Positions 53,352-61,084 of a DNA stretch of 64,000 nt are shown here, in pieces (within the stretch, counting starts at the first letter, position 1; every line of letters begins with the position of its first letter). The position numbers and the translations under genes are program-made. The stretch lies in the NCBI GenBank assembly GCA_963836665.1, contig CAWIKL010000001.1, forward strand, positions 3,162,001-3,226,000. The letters run 5' to 3'. Source of the stretch: JAICSD01 sp963836665. Its GTDB lineage: Bacteria > Acidobacteriota > Vicinamibacteria > Vicinamibacterales > 2-12-FULL-66-21. Under the pieces are notes generated by a model, which saw nothing but the letters and a program-made list of their open reading frames with translations, had not been told where the DNA came from and searched no databases.

Positions 53352-54763
53352 GACCGGCCCGCCTCGCTCGCGACCGCGGCCAGCGGCAACGCGACACGGA
53401 ATTGGGTCAGGCCCGGCCGCGAATCGACGGTGATGTCGCCCTGATTGTGCCGGACGAGCCGTTGGACGATATCCAGACCGAGTCCGGTGCCCTGACCGAT
53501 CGGCTTGGTGGTGAAGAACGGATCGAAGATCCGTTGGCGAATCATTTCCGGGATGCCAACGCCGTTGTCGGCGATGCTGACGACGACGCGTTGCCGTTCG
53601 CGCACGGCGCGGACGTCGATCCGGCCCCCGTCCGGAATCGCGTCGAGCGCATTGTCGATCAAGTTCGACCAGACCTGATTGAGCTCGCCGACAAAACCGA
53701 GCACGTTGGGCAATCCGTGCTCGATGTCGACCGCGACCGTCGCGGACTTACGGCGCGCCTTAGCTCGAAGCACGGTGACCGTGTTGTCAATCCCCCGCGC
53801 GACATCGACAGGCTCGGCTACAGCCGCCTGATCCATGTGGGTGAAATCCTTGATTGCGCCGACCAGCACGGAAATGCGCGTCGCCGCTTCCTGAATCTCC
53901 GCCGCGAGCTGGCGAACCGAGCAGGTTGCCGCGACCCAACGGAGCGCGTGCTCGAGTGCCGCCGCGTCGACGGCGGCAGCCAGCGCCTCCAGCGCGTCGA
54001 GCGTCACCGCCGTGTCGGCGAGTGCATCGGCGATGACCGGGGCCAGCCCGTGGCGATCGAGCCAGTTGGCAATGGCCTCTTCGCGCTCGGCCTGCGCCAT
54101 CGGTGAACGGACGCCGCGTTCCGTGGCCGACAGGCAGGATCGACGGACCGCATCCAGCGCAGCCCATTGACTGTCGCCCAGTCGAGCCGCGCCGAGCGCG
54201 CGCGCCGACCGATCGCTGTCGTTGATCCCGCGTTCGAGCACCGCCGCGCTGCGCTCGATGGCCGACGCGGGGTTGTTGAGCTCGTGGGCGAGCCCCGCTG
54301 AGAGCTTGCCGAGCGACACCATCTTCTCGTTGTGCAGATCGGCGGACGTGAACGCCCGCGCCCGGTCGACCATCGTGTGCACGAGGATTGAGGTCACAGT
54401 CTGACACTCGCGAATCATCGAACTGAGATCGTCGCGGTGCACCGCCAAGACGTCGCTCGGTTCCTCGGCGAAACTATCGGCGGGCGGGCTGACGAGGCGC
54501 GAGTAGGGGAGCATTCCGGTCACCTCGCCCTGGCGCCATTCCATGACGCGCTGGGGTCCGGAGCCGCGGTCGAGGGAAATCGAGATGCATCCCGACAGTA
54601 CAATGAACAGTCCCTCGACGGGGCGCCCCTTCGGCGCCAGCAGGTCACCGACGTCGAGGCGGCGGAGCGTACCGTGGACGGCCAGCCACTCGAGTTCTTC
54701 GCGCGGCGCCTGGCCGACGGTCTTGTGCGCGATCAGTCGATCGATGATTTCGGCTCCGGCCAT
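53348..54763 (-). CDS. Histidine kinase with N-terminal cyclic-nucleotide-binding-like domain
   Basis: 471 residues, soluble. Residues 15-135 form a CAP/CRP-like cNMP-binding fold (GTLRRLDVGDLLAPKGRPVE; GLFIVLSGCISISLDRG; VLAVHRDDLSSMIRECQ); the PRAA-type phosphate cassette is not obvious, so the ligand may differ. The phospho-acceptor His is in LSAGLAHELNNPASAIERS, followed by a long helical insert and an ATPase domain (NQVWSNLIDNALDAIPDGG; SIADNGVGIPEMIRQRIFDP; FFTTKPIGQGTGLGLDIVQR). It is coupled to the receiver-flavoprotein gene, its likely partner. Confidence 0.92.
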   Translation of the reverse strand: MAGAEIIDRLIAHKTVGQAPREELEWLAVHGTLRRLDVGDLLAPKGRPVEGLFIVLSGCISISLDRGSGPQRVMEWRQGEVTGMLPYSRLVSPPADSFAEEPSDVLAVHRDDLSSMIRECQTVTSILVHTMVDRARAFTSADLHNEKMVSLGKLSAGLAHELNNPASAIERSAAVLERGINDSDRSARALGAARLGDSQWAALDAVRRSCLSATERGVRSPMAQAEREEAIANWLDRHGLAPVIADALADTAVTLDALEALAAAVDAAALEHALRWVAATCSVRQLAAEIQEAATRISVLVGAIKDFTHMDQAAVAEPVDVARGIDNTVTVLRAKARRKSATVAVDIEHGLPNVLGFVGELNQVWSNLIDNALDAIPDGGRIDVRAVRERQRVVVSIADNGVGIPEMIRQRIFDPFFTTKPIGQGTGLGLDIVQRLVRHNQGDITVDSRPGLTQFRVALPLAAVASEAGRS

Positions 54764-54884
54764 CTCGTCATTGTTTCCGACTGATTGCCGTCCGGCAAGT
54801 GCACACGAGTGAACTGCCTGTGCCGACCCCTGTCGGTGGCCCGCAGGCCAGGGGTCGTCGTCGGGCGGCCGAGGCGATTCGCGG

Positions 54885-54890
54885 TACGAT
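54885..54890 (+). promoter_or_regulatory. TANNNT box before the sirtuin
   Basis: TACGAT, seven bases before ATG 54898, with no Shine-Dalgarno; leaderless-type promoter. Confidence 0.45.
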
Positions 54891-54897
54891 CGCGCCG

Positions 54898-55812
54898 ATG
54901 GCTTCGCGCGACACGATCGAACACCTGCGCCGTTGGATCGCCGGCCATCGCCGCGTGTTCGCGCTCACCGGCGCAGGCTGCAGTACGGCGTCCGGCATTC
55001 CCGACTATCGCGACGAGAACGGCGCCTGGAAGCGGCGTCCGCCGGTGATGATCCTGCCGTTCCGCACGCAGGAGGCCGTCTACCGGCGCTACTGGGCGCG
55101 CGCCTACGTGGGTTGGCCACGCTTCACTGCCGCGGCGCCTGGCGTCGCACATCATGCGCTCGCCGCGTGGGAGCGCTCGGGCACGCTTGCCTGCCTGGTC
55201 ACCCAGAACGTCGACGGACTGCACCAGCGCGCCGGCAGCCGCGCGGTGATCGATCTACACGGCCGTCTCGACGAAGTCGTCTGCCTCGGCTGCGGCGCAC
55301 GCAGGTCACGCGAGTCCGTCCAACAAACGATGGCCGCGACGAACCCGGCCTGGAGCGGCTGCCCCGGATCGCGGGAGCGTCTGGGCGACGGACGAGATTC
55401 GATTTGTCCTCGTGATCTCCTGCCCCGTCCATCCCCCGTCGCATGCGCCGGGCCCGTAGCTCCGGCGCCGGATGGCGACGCCGATGTGGAGGGTCTGATG
55501 ATCGAGTCGTTCGCGCCGCCCCGCTGCGACCGCTGTGGCGGGCTGCTCAAGCCGGACGTGGTGTTTTTCGGCGAGAACGTGCCAGTCCGGAGAGTGGAAG
55601 ACGCGCGCGACGCGTTGTCGCGCTCCGACGCGTTTCTGGTCGCCGGGTCGTCGTTGATGGTCTACTCGGGGTTCCGCTTCCTGCGATTCGCGCACGATCT
55701 GGGACTGCCGATCGCCATCGTGAATCGCGGCCGTACGCGCGGCGATGACTGCGCTGAGTTGACAGTCCGCGAGGATGTCGGCGCGGTGCTCAGTGACGCC
55801 ATCGGCGGCTGA
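54898..55812 (+). CDS. Sir2-family NAD-dependent protein deacylase
   Basis: 304 residues. NAD motifs FALTGAGCSTASGIPDYRDE and LVTQNVDGLHQRAGSR; catalytic His in VIDLHGRLDEVVCLGCG; GDxF-like SDAFLVAGSSLMVYSGFRFL. The zinc cysteines are split: CLGC, then about 90 residues later CDRC in PPRCDRCGGLLKPDVVFFGE. The stretch between (about 148-190, with SGCPGSRERLGDGRDSICPR and LPRPSPVACAGPVAPAPD) is longer than I expect for this subfamily and adds three extra Cys. It could be a genuine insert or reading error. Substrates are unknown. Confidence 0.9.
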   Translation: MASRDTIEHLRRWIAGHRRVFALTGAGCSTASGIPDYRDENGAWKRRPPVMILPFRTQEAVYRRYWARAYVGWPRFTAAAPGVAHHALAAWERSGTLACLVTQNVDGLHQRAGSRAVIDLHGRLDEVVCLGCGARRSRESVQQTMAATNPAWSGCPGSRERLGDGRDSICPRDLLPRPSPVACAGPVAPAPDGDADVEGLMIESFAPPRCDRCGGLLKPDVVFFGENVPVRRVEDARDALSRSDAFLVAGSSLMVYSGFRFLRFAHDLGLPIAIVNRGRTRGDDCAELTVREDVGAVLSDAIGG

Positions 55813-55934
55813 CCGCCTGCGCACTCGCCGACGTCCTCGATCGTCGTCTTGACGCGTCGAGCTGAGGGCCCGTCGTCAAGGCGGAGGATGATGAAGCCGG
55901 TGAACGTGGATGACGACCTTATGCGCCCAAGGCG

Positions 55935-55955
55935 CGCGCGCTGCTACAGCGCGCG
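55935..55955. repeat. 9-bp hairpin whose loop is a stop codon
   Basis: CGCGCGCTG (55935-55943) and CAGCGCGCG (55947-55955) are exact inverted arms around the TAG stop of the SnoaL-like gene (minus strand). No T-run follows, so a classical terminator is unlikely. It could act on both strands between the convergent sirtuin and SnoaL-like genes. Confidence 0.5.
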
Positions 55956-56372
55956 TGCGAGATCCGGACGCCCCAGCTGCTGGAGCAAGCGCGCCTGGTC
56001 CACGTAGTTCCAGCTCTCCGCCAGCTTGCCGTCCTCGATGCGCACAAACAGCGTGCCGCCAAACGTGATCGTCCGGCCGGTGGCGCTGAAGCCGAGCGCT
56101 TCTCCCGAATGCGTGGCGGTGCGGGTCCAGTGCACCGCGACCATGTCGGCTTCAGCGACGATGTGGTTGATGTCGACGCGGGAGTTGGAGAAGGCGCCCT
56201 GGAACTTGACGTGCACCGCCCGCAGCGCGTCGAGCCCGGCAACGTCCTTGCCATCCAGGCCGTGCACAACCGCCTCCGGCGCACACATCTCGTCGATCGC
56301 ATCTACGCGACCCTTGTTCCACGCCTCTTCGAACCAGCGCCGGACCAGCTGCTTGTTGTCGGTGATCGACAT
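55944..56372 (-). CDS. SnoaL-like / ester cyclase-type protein
   Basis: 142 residues of the NTF2-like fold: KQLVRRWFEEAWNKGRVDAI, FQGAFSNSRVDINHIVAEAD, MVAVHWTRTATHSGEALGF and GTLFVRIEDGKLAESWNYVD. SnoaL-type proteins bind small aromatic or polyketide-like molecules or have no enzymatic role. ATG 56372 follows a strong GGAGGAG site inside a repeated TTGTAAGG word. It lies 22 bases after the class III aminotransferase stop and is probably co-transcribed. Confidence 0.85.
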   Translation of the reverse strand: MSITDNKQLVRRWFEEAWNKGRVDAIDEMCAPEAVVHGLDGKDVAGLDALRAVHVKFQGAFSNSRVDINHIVAEADMVAVHWTRTATHSGEALGFSATGRTITFGGTLFVRIEDGKLAESWNYVDQARLLQQLGRPDLARAL

Positions 56373-56394
56373 ATGCGCGCTCCTCCTTACAACC

Positions 56395-57714
56395 TTACAA
56401 TTGCGCCAACGCCCGATCGATGATGTCGAAACCGTGCCGCAGTTCCTCCTCCGTGACGATCAGCGGCGGGTTGGTGAAGAAATAATTGAAGCGGACAAAC
56501 GTGTAGAGCCCCTCGTCACGAAAGATCTTCCGTAACTTGTTCATCGGCTCCGACGTGCCGTTGAACGGCGCGAGCGGCTCCAGGGACTGGCGGTCCTTGA
56601 CCAGCTCGACAATGCCGAACAGGCCAATCGACCGCACGCCGCCGACGATCGAGTGCTTCGCTTGCAATGACGCGAGCAGTTCCTTCATCACGTCGCCCAT
56701 GCGGCGCGCATTGTCGATCAGGCGATCGTCTTCATAGACCTGAAGCGTCGCCAGCGCCGTGGCGCAGGCCAGCGGATGGCTGTTATACGTCAGCCCTCCA
56801 TAGAACACCTTCTCCCTGAAGTGATCGGCGATGGCGCGGCGCAGTCCGACGGCACCGAGCGGCACGTAAGCGCTCGTCAAACCCTTCGCCATCGTCATCA
56901 GGTCGGGCACGACACGCCAGTGGTCGACGGCAAACCACTCGCCTGTCCGGCCGAAGCCCGACATCACTTCGTCGGCGACCATGAGGATGCCGTACCTGGT
57001 GCAGAGATCACGGATGCCTCGGATGAAGCCGTCGGGCGGGACCAGTACACCGTTGGTGCCCGTGACCGGTTCGAGGAAGAATGCCGCGATCGTCTCGGCC
57101 CCCTCGAGCTGGATCGTTTCGTCAATGCGCGCGAGCGCCTCCTCGGTCGTTTCCCACCCTCGCTGAATGCCGTGATAGGGATTGAGCACGTGGACGACGC
57201 CAGGCATGCCCGGCTCGGCGGGCCAGCGGCGCGGATCCCCGGTCAGCATGATCGCGCCCGCGGTGCCGCCGTGGTACGAGCGGTAGAACGACAACACCTT
57301 GTGGCGGCCGGTGAACTGACGCGCAATCTTGATCGCGTTTTCGTTGGCCTCGGCGCCACCGTTGGTGAAGAAGAAGACGTCGATGTCACCCGGGCAGATC
57401 TCGGCGAGCTTACGGCCAAGTCGCGCACGCGCCTCGGTCGCCATGAACGGGTTGGCATAGGCGAGCGTTTCCGCCTGGTGGGCGATGGCGCGGATGACAC
57501 GCTCGTCGCCGTGGCCAATGTTGACGCACATCAGCTGGCTGTTGAAGTCGAGGAAGCGTTTTCCTTCCGGAGTCCAGAACCAGCAGCCCTTGGCGCCGGC
57601 GACCGGGATCGGGTCGATCGCTCCCTGCGCCGACCATTCGAAGAGCGTGTGCTTCTTCGTCAGGTCGACAATGACCTGGCCGCTCAGGCCGGTCGCGCTA
57701 TCCACGGTGCTCAT
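56395..57714 (-). CDS. Class III (omega-type) aminotransferase
   Basis: 439 residues. PLP fold type I, class III: FLDFNSQLMCVNIGHGDERV, FFTNGGAEANENAIKIAR, SYHGGTAGAIMLTGDPR, ILMVADEVMSGFGRTGEWF and PLP lysine in DLMTMAKGLTSAYVPLGAVG. Similar to taurine-, putrescine- or beta-alanine:pyruvate transaminases; substrate not resolved. ATG 57714 has GAGGAG upstream and is preferred over the start at 57768. It begins 60 bases after the tartrate dehydrogenase-like stop, on the same strand. Confidence 0.92.
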   Translation of the reverse strand: MSTVDSATGLSGQVIVDLTKKHTLFEWSAQGAIDPIPVAGAKGCWFWTPEGKRFLDFNSQLMCVNIGHGDERVIRAIAHQAETLAYANPFMATEARARLGRKLAEICPGDIDVFFFTNGGAEANENAIKIARQFTGRHKVLSFYRSYHGGTAGAIMLTGDPRRWPAEPGMPGVVHVLNPYHGIQRGWETTEEALARIDETIQLEGAETIAAFFLEPVTGTNGVLVPPDGFIRGIRDLCTRYGILMVADEVMSGFGRTGEWFAVDHWRVVPDLMTMAKGLTSAYVPLGAVGLRRAIADHFREKVFYGGLTYNSHPLACATALATLQVYEDDRLIDNARRMGDVMKELLASLQAKHSIVGGVRSIGLFGIVELVKDRQSLEPLAPFNGTSEPMNKLRKIFRDEGLYTFVRFNYFFTNPPLIVTEEELRHGFDIIDRALAQL

Positions 57715-57774
57715 CGAGTTCTCCTCACCACGTCCAGAAGGACCCCGCCTGCGCGCCAGGCCGGACAATCCGTC

Positions 57775-58827
57775 CTACAGCGCGTCCGAAATCGCCCTCG
57801 CCACGTCCTTCGTTGTCGCTCTGCCGCCAAGATCTGGCGTGCGCGGACCCCCGTCGGCGAGCACCTGTTCGATCGCGCCGACGATCAGATCATGGCCGGC
57901 GCGCGAGCCGAGATGATCGAGCATCAGCGCCCCGGCCCAGATGGCGCCGATCGGGTTGGCAATCCCCTTGCCCTTGATATCGGGCGCCGAGCCGTGGATC
58001 GGCTCGAACATTGACGGGTGCCTCCGCTCGGGGTTGATGTTGCCGCTCGGCGCGATGCCGAGACTGCCCGACACCGCCGCGCCGAGGTCGGTGAGGATGT
58101 CTCCAAACAGGTTCGAGGCCAGGATCACGTCAATGCTGGCCGGGTCGGTGATCATGCGCGCGGCGAGCGCGTCGACGTGGAACTTCCGCCACGACACCTG
58201 TGGGTAGTGCGCCGCGACGCCGGCGACCACCTCGTCCCACAGGACCATCGAGTAGTTCAACGCATTCGACTTGGTCGCGCTCGCCAGCAACTTGCGCGGC
58301 CGCTGCATCGCCGTCTCGAAGGCGTAGCGCGCGATCCGCTCGATGCCGTGGCGGGTGAATACGCTCAACTGCTGTGCGCTCTCGTTGGGACGGCCGGCGT
58401 GGACCCGTCCGCCAATCCCGCCGTACTCCCCTTCCGAGTTCTCGCGTACGCAGACCATGTCGATGTCGGCCGGGCCGCGATCGGCGAGCGGCGTCTTGAC
58501 CCCCCGAACCAGCCGCATCGGTCGCAAGTTGACGTATTGATCGAAGCGCTGGCGGATCGGCAGGATCAACTGCCACACGGCGATGTGATCCGGCACCGAC
58601 GGATCGCCGATCGCCCCCAGATAGATGGCGTCGAACTCTTGCAGCCGGTCGAAGCCGTCCTCGGGCATCATGCGGCCGGTCTTCAAGTAGAAGTCACAGC
58701 CCCACGGAAACTCGGTGAACTCCACCGTGGCGCCGCTCGCCGCCGCCGCCTTCTTCACCACGTCAATCCCCGCGGGGATCACTTCCTGGCCGATGCCGTC
58801 ACCGGCGATGACTGCGATTCGAGACAT
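57775..58827 (-). CDS. Tartrate/D-malate dehydrogenase-like decarboxylating oxidoreductase
   Basis: 350 residues of the isocitrate/isopropylmalate dehydrogenase superfamily. IAVIAGDGIGQEVIP opens it; DMVCVRENSEGEYGGIGGRV is the signature of tartrate/D-malate dehydrogenases rather than LeuB; metal and NAD motifs are NLFGDILTDLGAAVSGSLGI and EPIHGSAPDIKGKGIANPIG. It oxidises 2-hydroxy dicarboxylates with NAD. Neighbouring aminotransferase, SDR and symporter suggest organic-acid or amino-acid use. Confidence 0.9.
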   Translation of the reverse strand: MSRIAVIAGDGIGQEVIPAGIDVVKKAAAASGATVEFTEFPWGCDFYLKTGRMMPEDGFDRLQEFDAIYLGAIGDPSVPDHIAVWQLILPIRQRFDQYVNLRPMRLVRGVKTPLADRGPADIDMVCVRENSEGEYGGIGGRVHAGRPNESAQQLSVFTRHGIERIARYAFETAMQRPRKLLASATKSNALNYSMVLWDEVVAGVAAHYPQVSWRKFHVDALAARMITDPASIDVILASNLFGDILTDLGAAVSGSLGIAPSGNINPERRHPSMFEPIHGSAPDIKGKGIANPIGAIWAGALMLDHLGSRAGHDLIVGAIEQVLADGGPRTPDLGGRATTKDVARAISDAL

Positions 58828-58858
58828 TCTCTTGGCTCCCGCCTGCCACGCCCGCGCT

Positions 58859-58885
58859 CACGCTGAGGACGCGGAGCACGCAAAG
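58859..58885. repeat. Degenerate nonad repeat (GACGCGGAG type)
   Basis: Three consecutive 9-base units: CACGCTGAG, GACGCGGAG, CACGCAAAG. They fill the spacer between the SDR stop and the tartrate dehydrogenase-like start. A related unit GACGCAGAG recurs at 63580. Confidence 0.5.
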
Positions 58886-58898
58886 ATCATTCATTATC

Positions 58899-58918
58899 AT
58901 TCCGCCGCAACGCGGAAT
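58899..58918 (-). terminator. Candidate terminator hairpin after the SDR gene
   Basis: ATTCCGC and GCGGAAT form a perfect 7-bp stem with a 6-base loop directly after the SDR stop, followed on the minus strand by A/T-rich GATAATGAATGATC. The T-run is poor, so termination may be partial. Confidence 0.45.
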
Positions 58919-59662
58919 CTAGAGGGGAGGCGTGTAGCGTCCGTCGACCGCCAGCCAGCCCCCGTCGACGAACAGGACCGTGCCGGTCACGTAACTCGAG
59001 GCGTCTGAGGCCAGGAAGATCGCCGGCCCGACAATTTCGTCCGCCCGCCCCCAGCGGCCGAGGATGCTCCTGGCCGCGTAGGCGTCGTACCATGCCTGGT
59101 TCGCCTTGATCGGCGCGGTCAAGGGCGTTTCGATCACGCCCGGCGCGATCGCGTTGACACGGACGCCGCAGGGACCGAATTCGGCGGCCGCGGTACGCGC
59201 GAGCTGGACGATGCCCGCCTTGGTCGCGGCGTAGACCGACTGCCCCGGCTCGACGCTCTGGGAGCGAATCGACGAGAACAGGATGATGCTACCCTTCTTG
59301 CGCGCCGTCATCGCCCGCCCGGCGGCGCGGAGGACCCGGAAATTCCCCTTGATGTTGACGTCGAGGACCAACGACAGCTCCTCGTCGGTATATTGCAGGA
59401 TCGGCTTGCGCACGTTGACCGCCGGCATGCACACGAGCACGTCGATGCCGTGCCGCCGATCGATCTCCGCCAGCACGCGATCGACGGCGGGGCCGTCGGT
59501 GATGTCCAGCGCCTCGATCTGGCGCGAAGCGTCCGGCTTGATATCGAGCGCCAGCACGCGCGCACCGTGCCGCGTAAAGCCGGCGGCAATCGCTTCCCCT
59601 ATTCCCGACGCCGCGCCGATGACGACGGCGGTCTTGCCGGTCAGGTCGAACATGGCGCTCAC
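58919..59662 (-). CDS. SDR-family oxidoreductase
   Basis: 247 residues. Rossmann Gly motif AVVIGAASGIGEAIAAGF, catalytic Ser in SIILFSSIRSQS and YxxxK in SVYAATKAGIVQLART; closing motif VTGTVLFVDGGWLAVDGRY. The cofactor choice is suggested by the Asp in LALDIKPD, which favours NAD. GTG 59662 overlaps the symporter stop (GTGA); ATG 59653 is the alternative. It is likely co-expressed with the symporter to oxidise an imported hydroxy compound. Confidence 0.9.
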   Translation of the reverse strand: MSAMFDLTGKTAVVIGAASGIGEAIAAGFTRHGARVLALDIKPDASRQIEALDITDGPAVDRVLAEIDRRHGIDVLVCMPAVNVRKPILQYTDEELSLVLDVNIKGNFRVLRAAGRAMTARKKGSIILFSSIRSQSVEPGQSVYAATKAGIVQLARTAAAEFGPCGVRVNAIAPGVIETPLTAPIKANQAWYDAYAARSILGRWGRADEIVGPAIFLASDASSYVTGTVLFVDGGWLAVDGRYTPPL

Positions 59663-61050
59663 GCAGGCCTCCGCGGCATGACGACTGCGGCGATCATATA
59701 GGCAACGGCGGCGAGCGCGATGCCCCACATCGGCGGGGTGAGCCCATGAAAGAAACCGCGGCCCTGCGTCAACTCGATCGACGCCGCAGCGGCGACGCCT
59801 CCGCCGACGGCCCACAACGCGGCGGTGGCGTCCCCATTCCTGGTGACGAGCGCGGCGACGACGGGTACGAAGAGGCTCACGCCGAGCAACGTATAGAAGA
59901 TGCCCAAGGCATCGACGACGTCGGCGGCGAGGACCAAGGCGACGGCGACGGCGAGCGCCGCCCCCGCCACCGCGGCGCCCCGCGCGCAGGCCAGCAACTG
60001 ACCATCCGACGCGGACGGATTGACGAAACGCCGGTAGAGATCCTGTGAGAACGAGGTGGCAAGCATGAACAGCAGGGCATCGGCGGCGCTCACCTCCGCG
60101 GAAAAGATCGCGGCCAGGCCGACGGCGCCGACCAGGAACGGCAGGTCGTCGCGGAACAGCATCGGGAGCGCCAGATCGGTCGGATTGAGATCGGGATGCC
60201 GCGCCCTGGCGATCATGCCGAGCACAGCCGGAATAGCCGCGAAGAGCAGCAGCACGACCGCGTTCACGCCGACGCCGATTCTGACCGCCCTCTCGTCGCG
60301 CGCGGCGTAGATCTTCTGCAAGATGCCCGGCGAGACAATGAAGTTGGGCGCGACCATCGCCACATAGAACCAACCCGACTCCCCGTTGCTCCATCCGTTC
60401 CAGTACGGCCCGGACCGGAACGCCTGGTGAAAGCCTGCCACGCCGCCGACGACCGACAGCGCCAACGGCACCGCGATCGCGAACCCGAGCAGCTTGACTG
60501 CGAGCTGCAGTACGTTGACGGTTACTGACGATTTCAAGCCGCCCGCGACGAAATACGCGGTCGCCACGACGGCGCCGATCAGGCACGACGCCGCCTTGCC
60601 AAGGCCGACGATCGTGCCGAGCACCGCGGCCATCGCGAGCAGCTGTCCGGCGAGGATCGCGACCGTACCCAGCCACAGCAGGAGCGCGATCGTCGCCCGG
60701 ACGCGGCGGTCGTAGCGCCACTCGAGGAAGTCGCCGACAGTCCTGAACTGGTGCGCCGTCGCCAGCCGCCAGATCTGCGGTCCGACCCACCCGGCCAGCA
60801 CGGCCGAACCGATCGCCGCCGAACCCACCCACCACCATGCCGCGAAGCCGTCTCGATACCCCCGTCCGGCCGCGCCAATGGTCGAGCCCGCCCCGATGTT
60901 CGCCGCGAGCAGCGTCGCCGCCAGCATGCCCGGTCCCAGGGCCCGCCCGGCGACGAAAAAATCGTTCGTGCCGCGCAGCCGCCGCGACTGCCACACGCCG
61001 AGCGCGATCTGCGCCAGCGAGTAGACAGCGATCACCAGCAAGTAGGCCAT
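59659..61050 (-). CDS. Sodium:solute symporter (SSS family)
   Basis: About 463 residues and 13 TM helices. SSS signatures: FFVAGRALGPGMLAATLLAA NIGAGSTIG, GYRDGFAAWWWVGSA, TVGDFLEWRYDRRVRATIAL, FVAGGLKSSVTVNVLQLAVK and AIFSAEVSAADALLFMLATS. It imports a small solute with sodium. ATG 61050 is preferred (TTATAG upstream, leaderless-like spacing); ATG 61059 adds three residues. It is divergent from the M20 gene with about 30 bases between starts and coupled to the SDR. Confidence 0.9.
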   Translation of the reverse strand: MAYLLVIAVYSLAQIALGVWQSRRLRGTNDFFVAGRALGPGMLAATLLAANIGAGSTIGAAGRGYRDGFAAWWWVGSAAIGSAVLAGWVGPQIWRLATAHQFRTVGDFLEWRYDRRVRATIALLLWLGTVAILAGQLLAMAAVLGTIVGLGKAASCLIGAVVATAYFVAGGLKSSVTVNVLQLAVKLLGFAIAVPLALSVVGGVAGFHQAFRSGPYWNGWSNGESGWFYVAMVAPNFIVSPGILQKIYAARDERAVRIGVGVNAVVLLLFAAIPAVLGMIARARHPDLNPTDLALPMLFRDDLPFLVGAVGLAAIFSAEVSAADALLFMLATSFSQDLYRRFVNPSASDGQLLACARGAAVAGAALAVAVALVLAADVVDALGIFYTLLGVSLFVPVVAALVTRNGDATAALWAVGGGVAAAASIELTQGRGFFHGLTPPMWGIALAAVAYMIAAVVMPRRPA

Positions 61051-61084
61051 CGCCGGCATGCTATAAGAAACGTCCACCCCGCGC
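61051..61084. promoter_or_regulatory. Compact divergent promoter: symporter and M20 hydrolase
   Basis: The spacer contains GCTATAAG. It reads TATAAG on the plus strand (18 bases before ATG 61085) and TTATAG on the minus strand, ten bases before ATG 61050. Both -10-like boxes use the same bases, so the divergent genes probably compete or are co-regulated. Confidence 0.4.

Noticed and set aside
55848..55880. CTTGACG/CGTCAAG inverted repeat after the sirtuin
   Set aside because: Seven-base arms with a 19-base loop and no T-run; too weak to call a terminator or operator.
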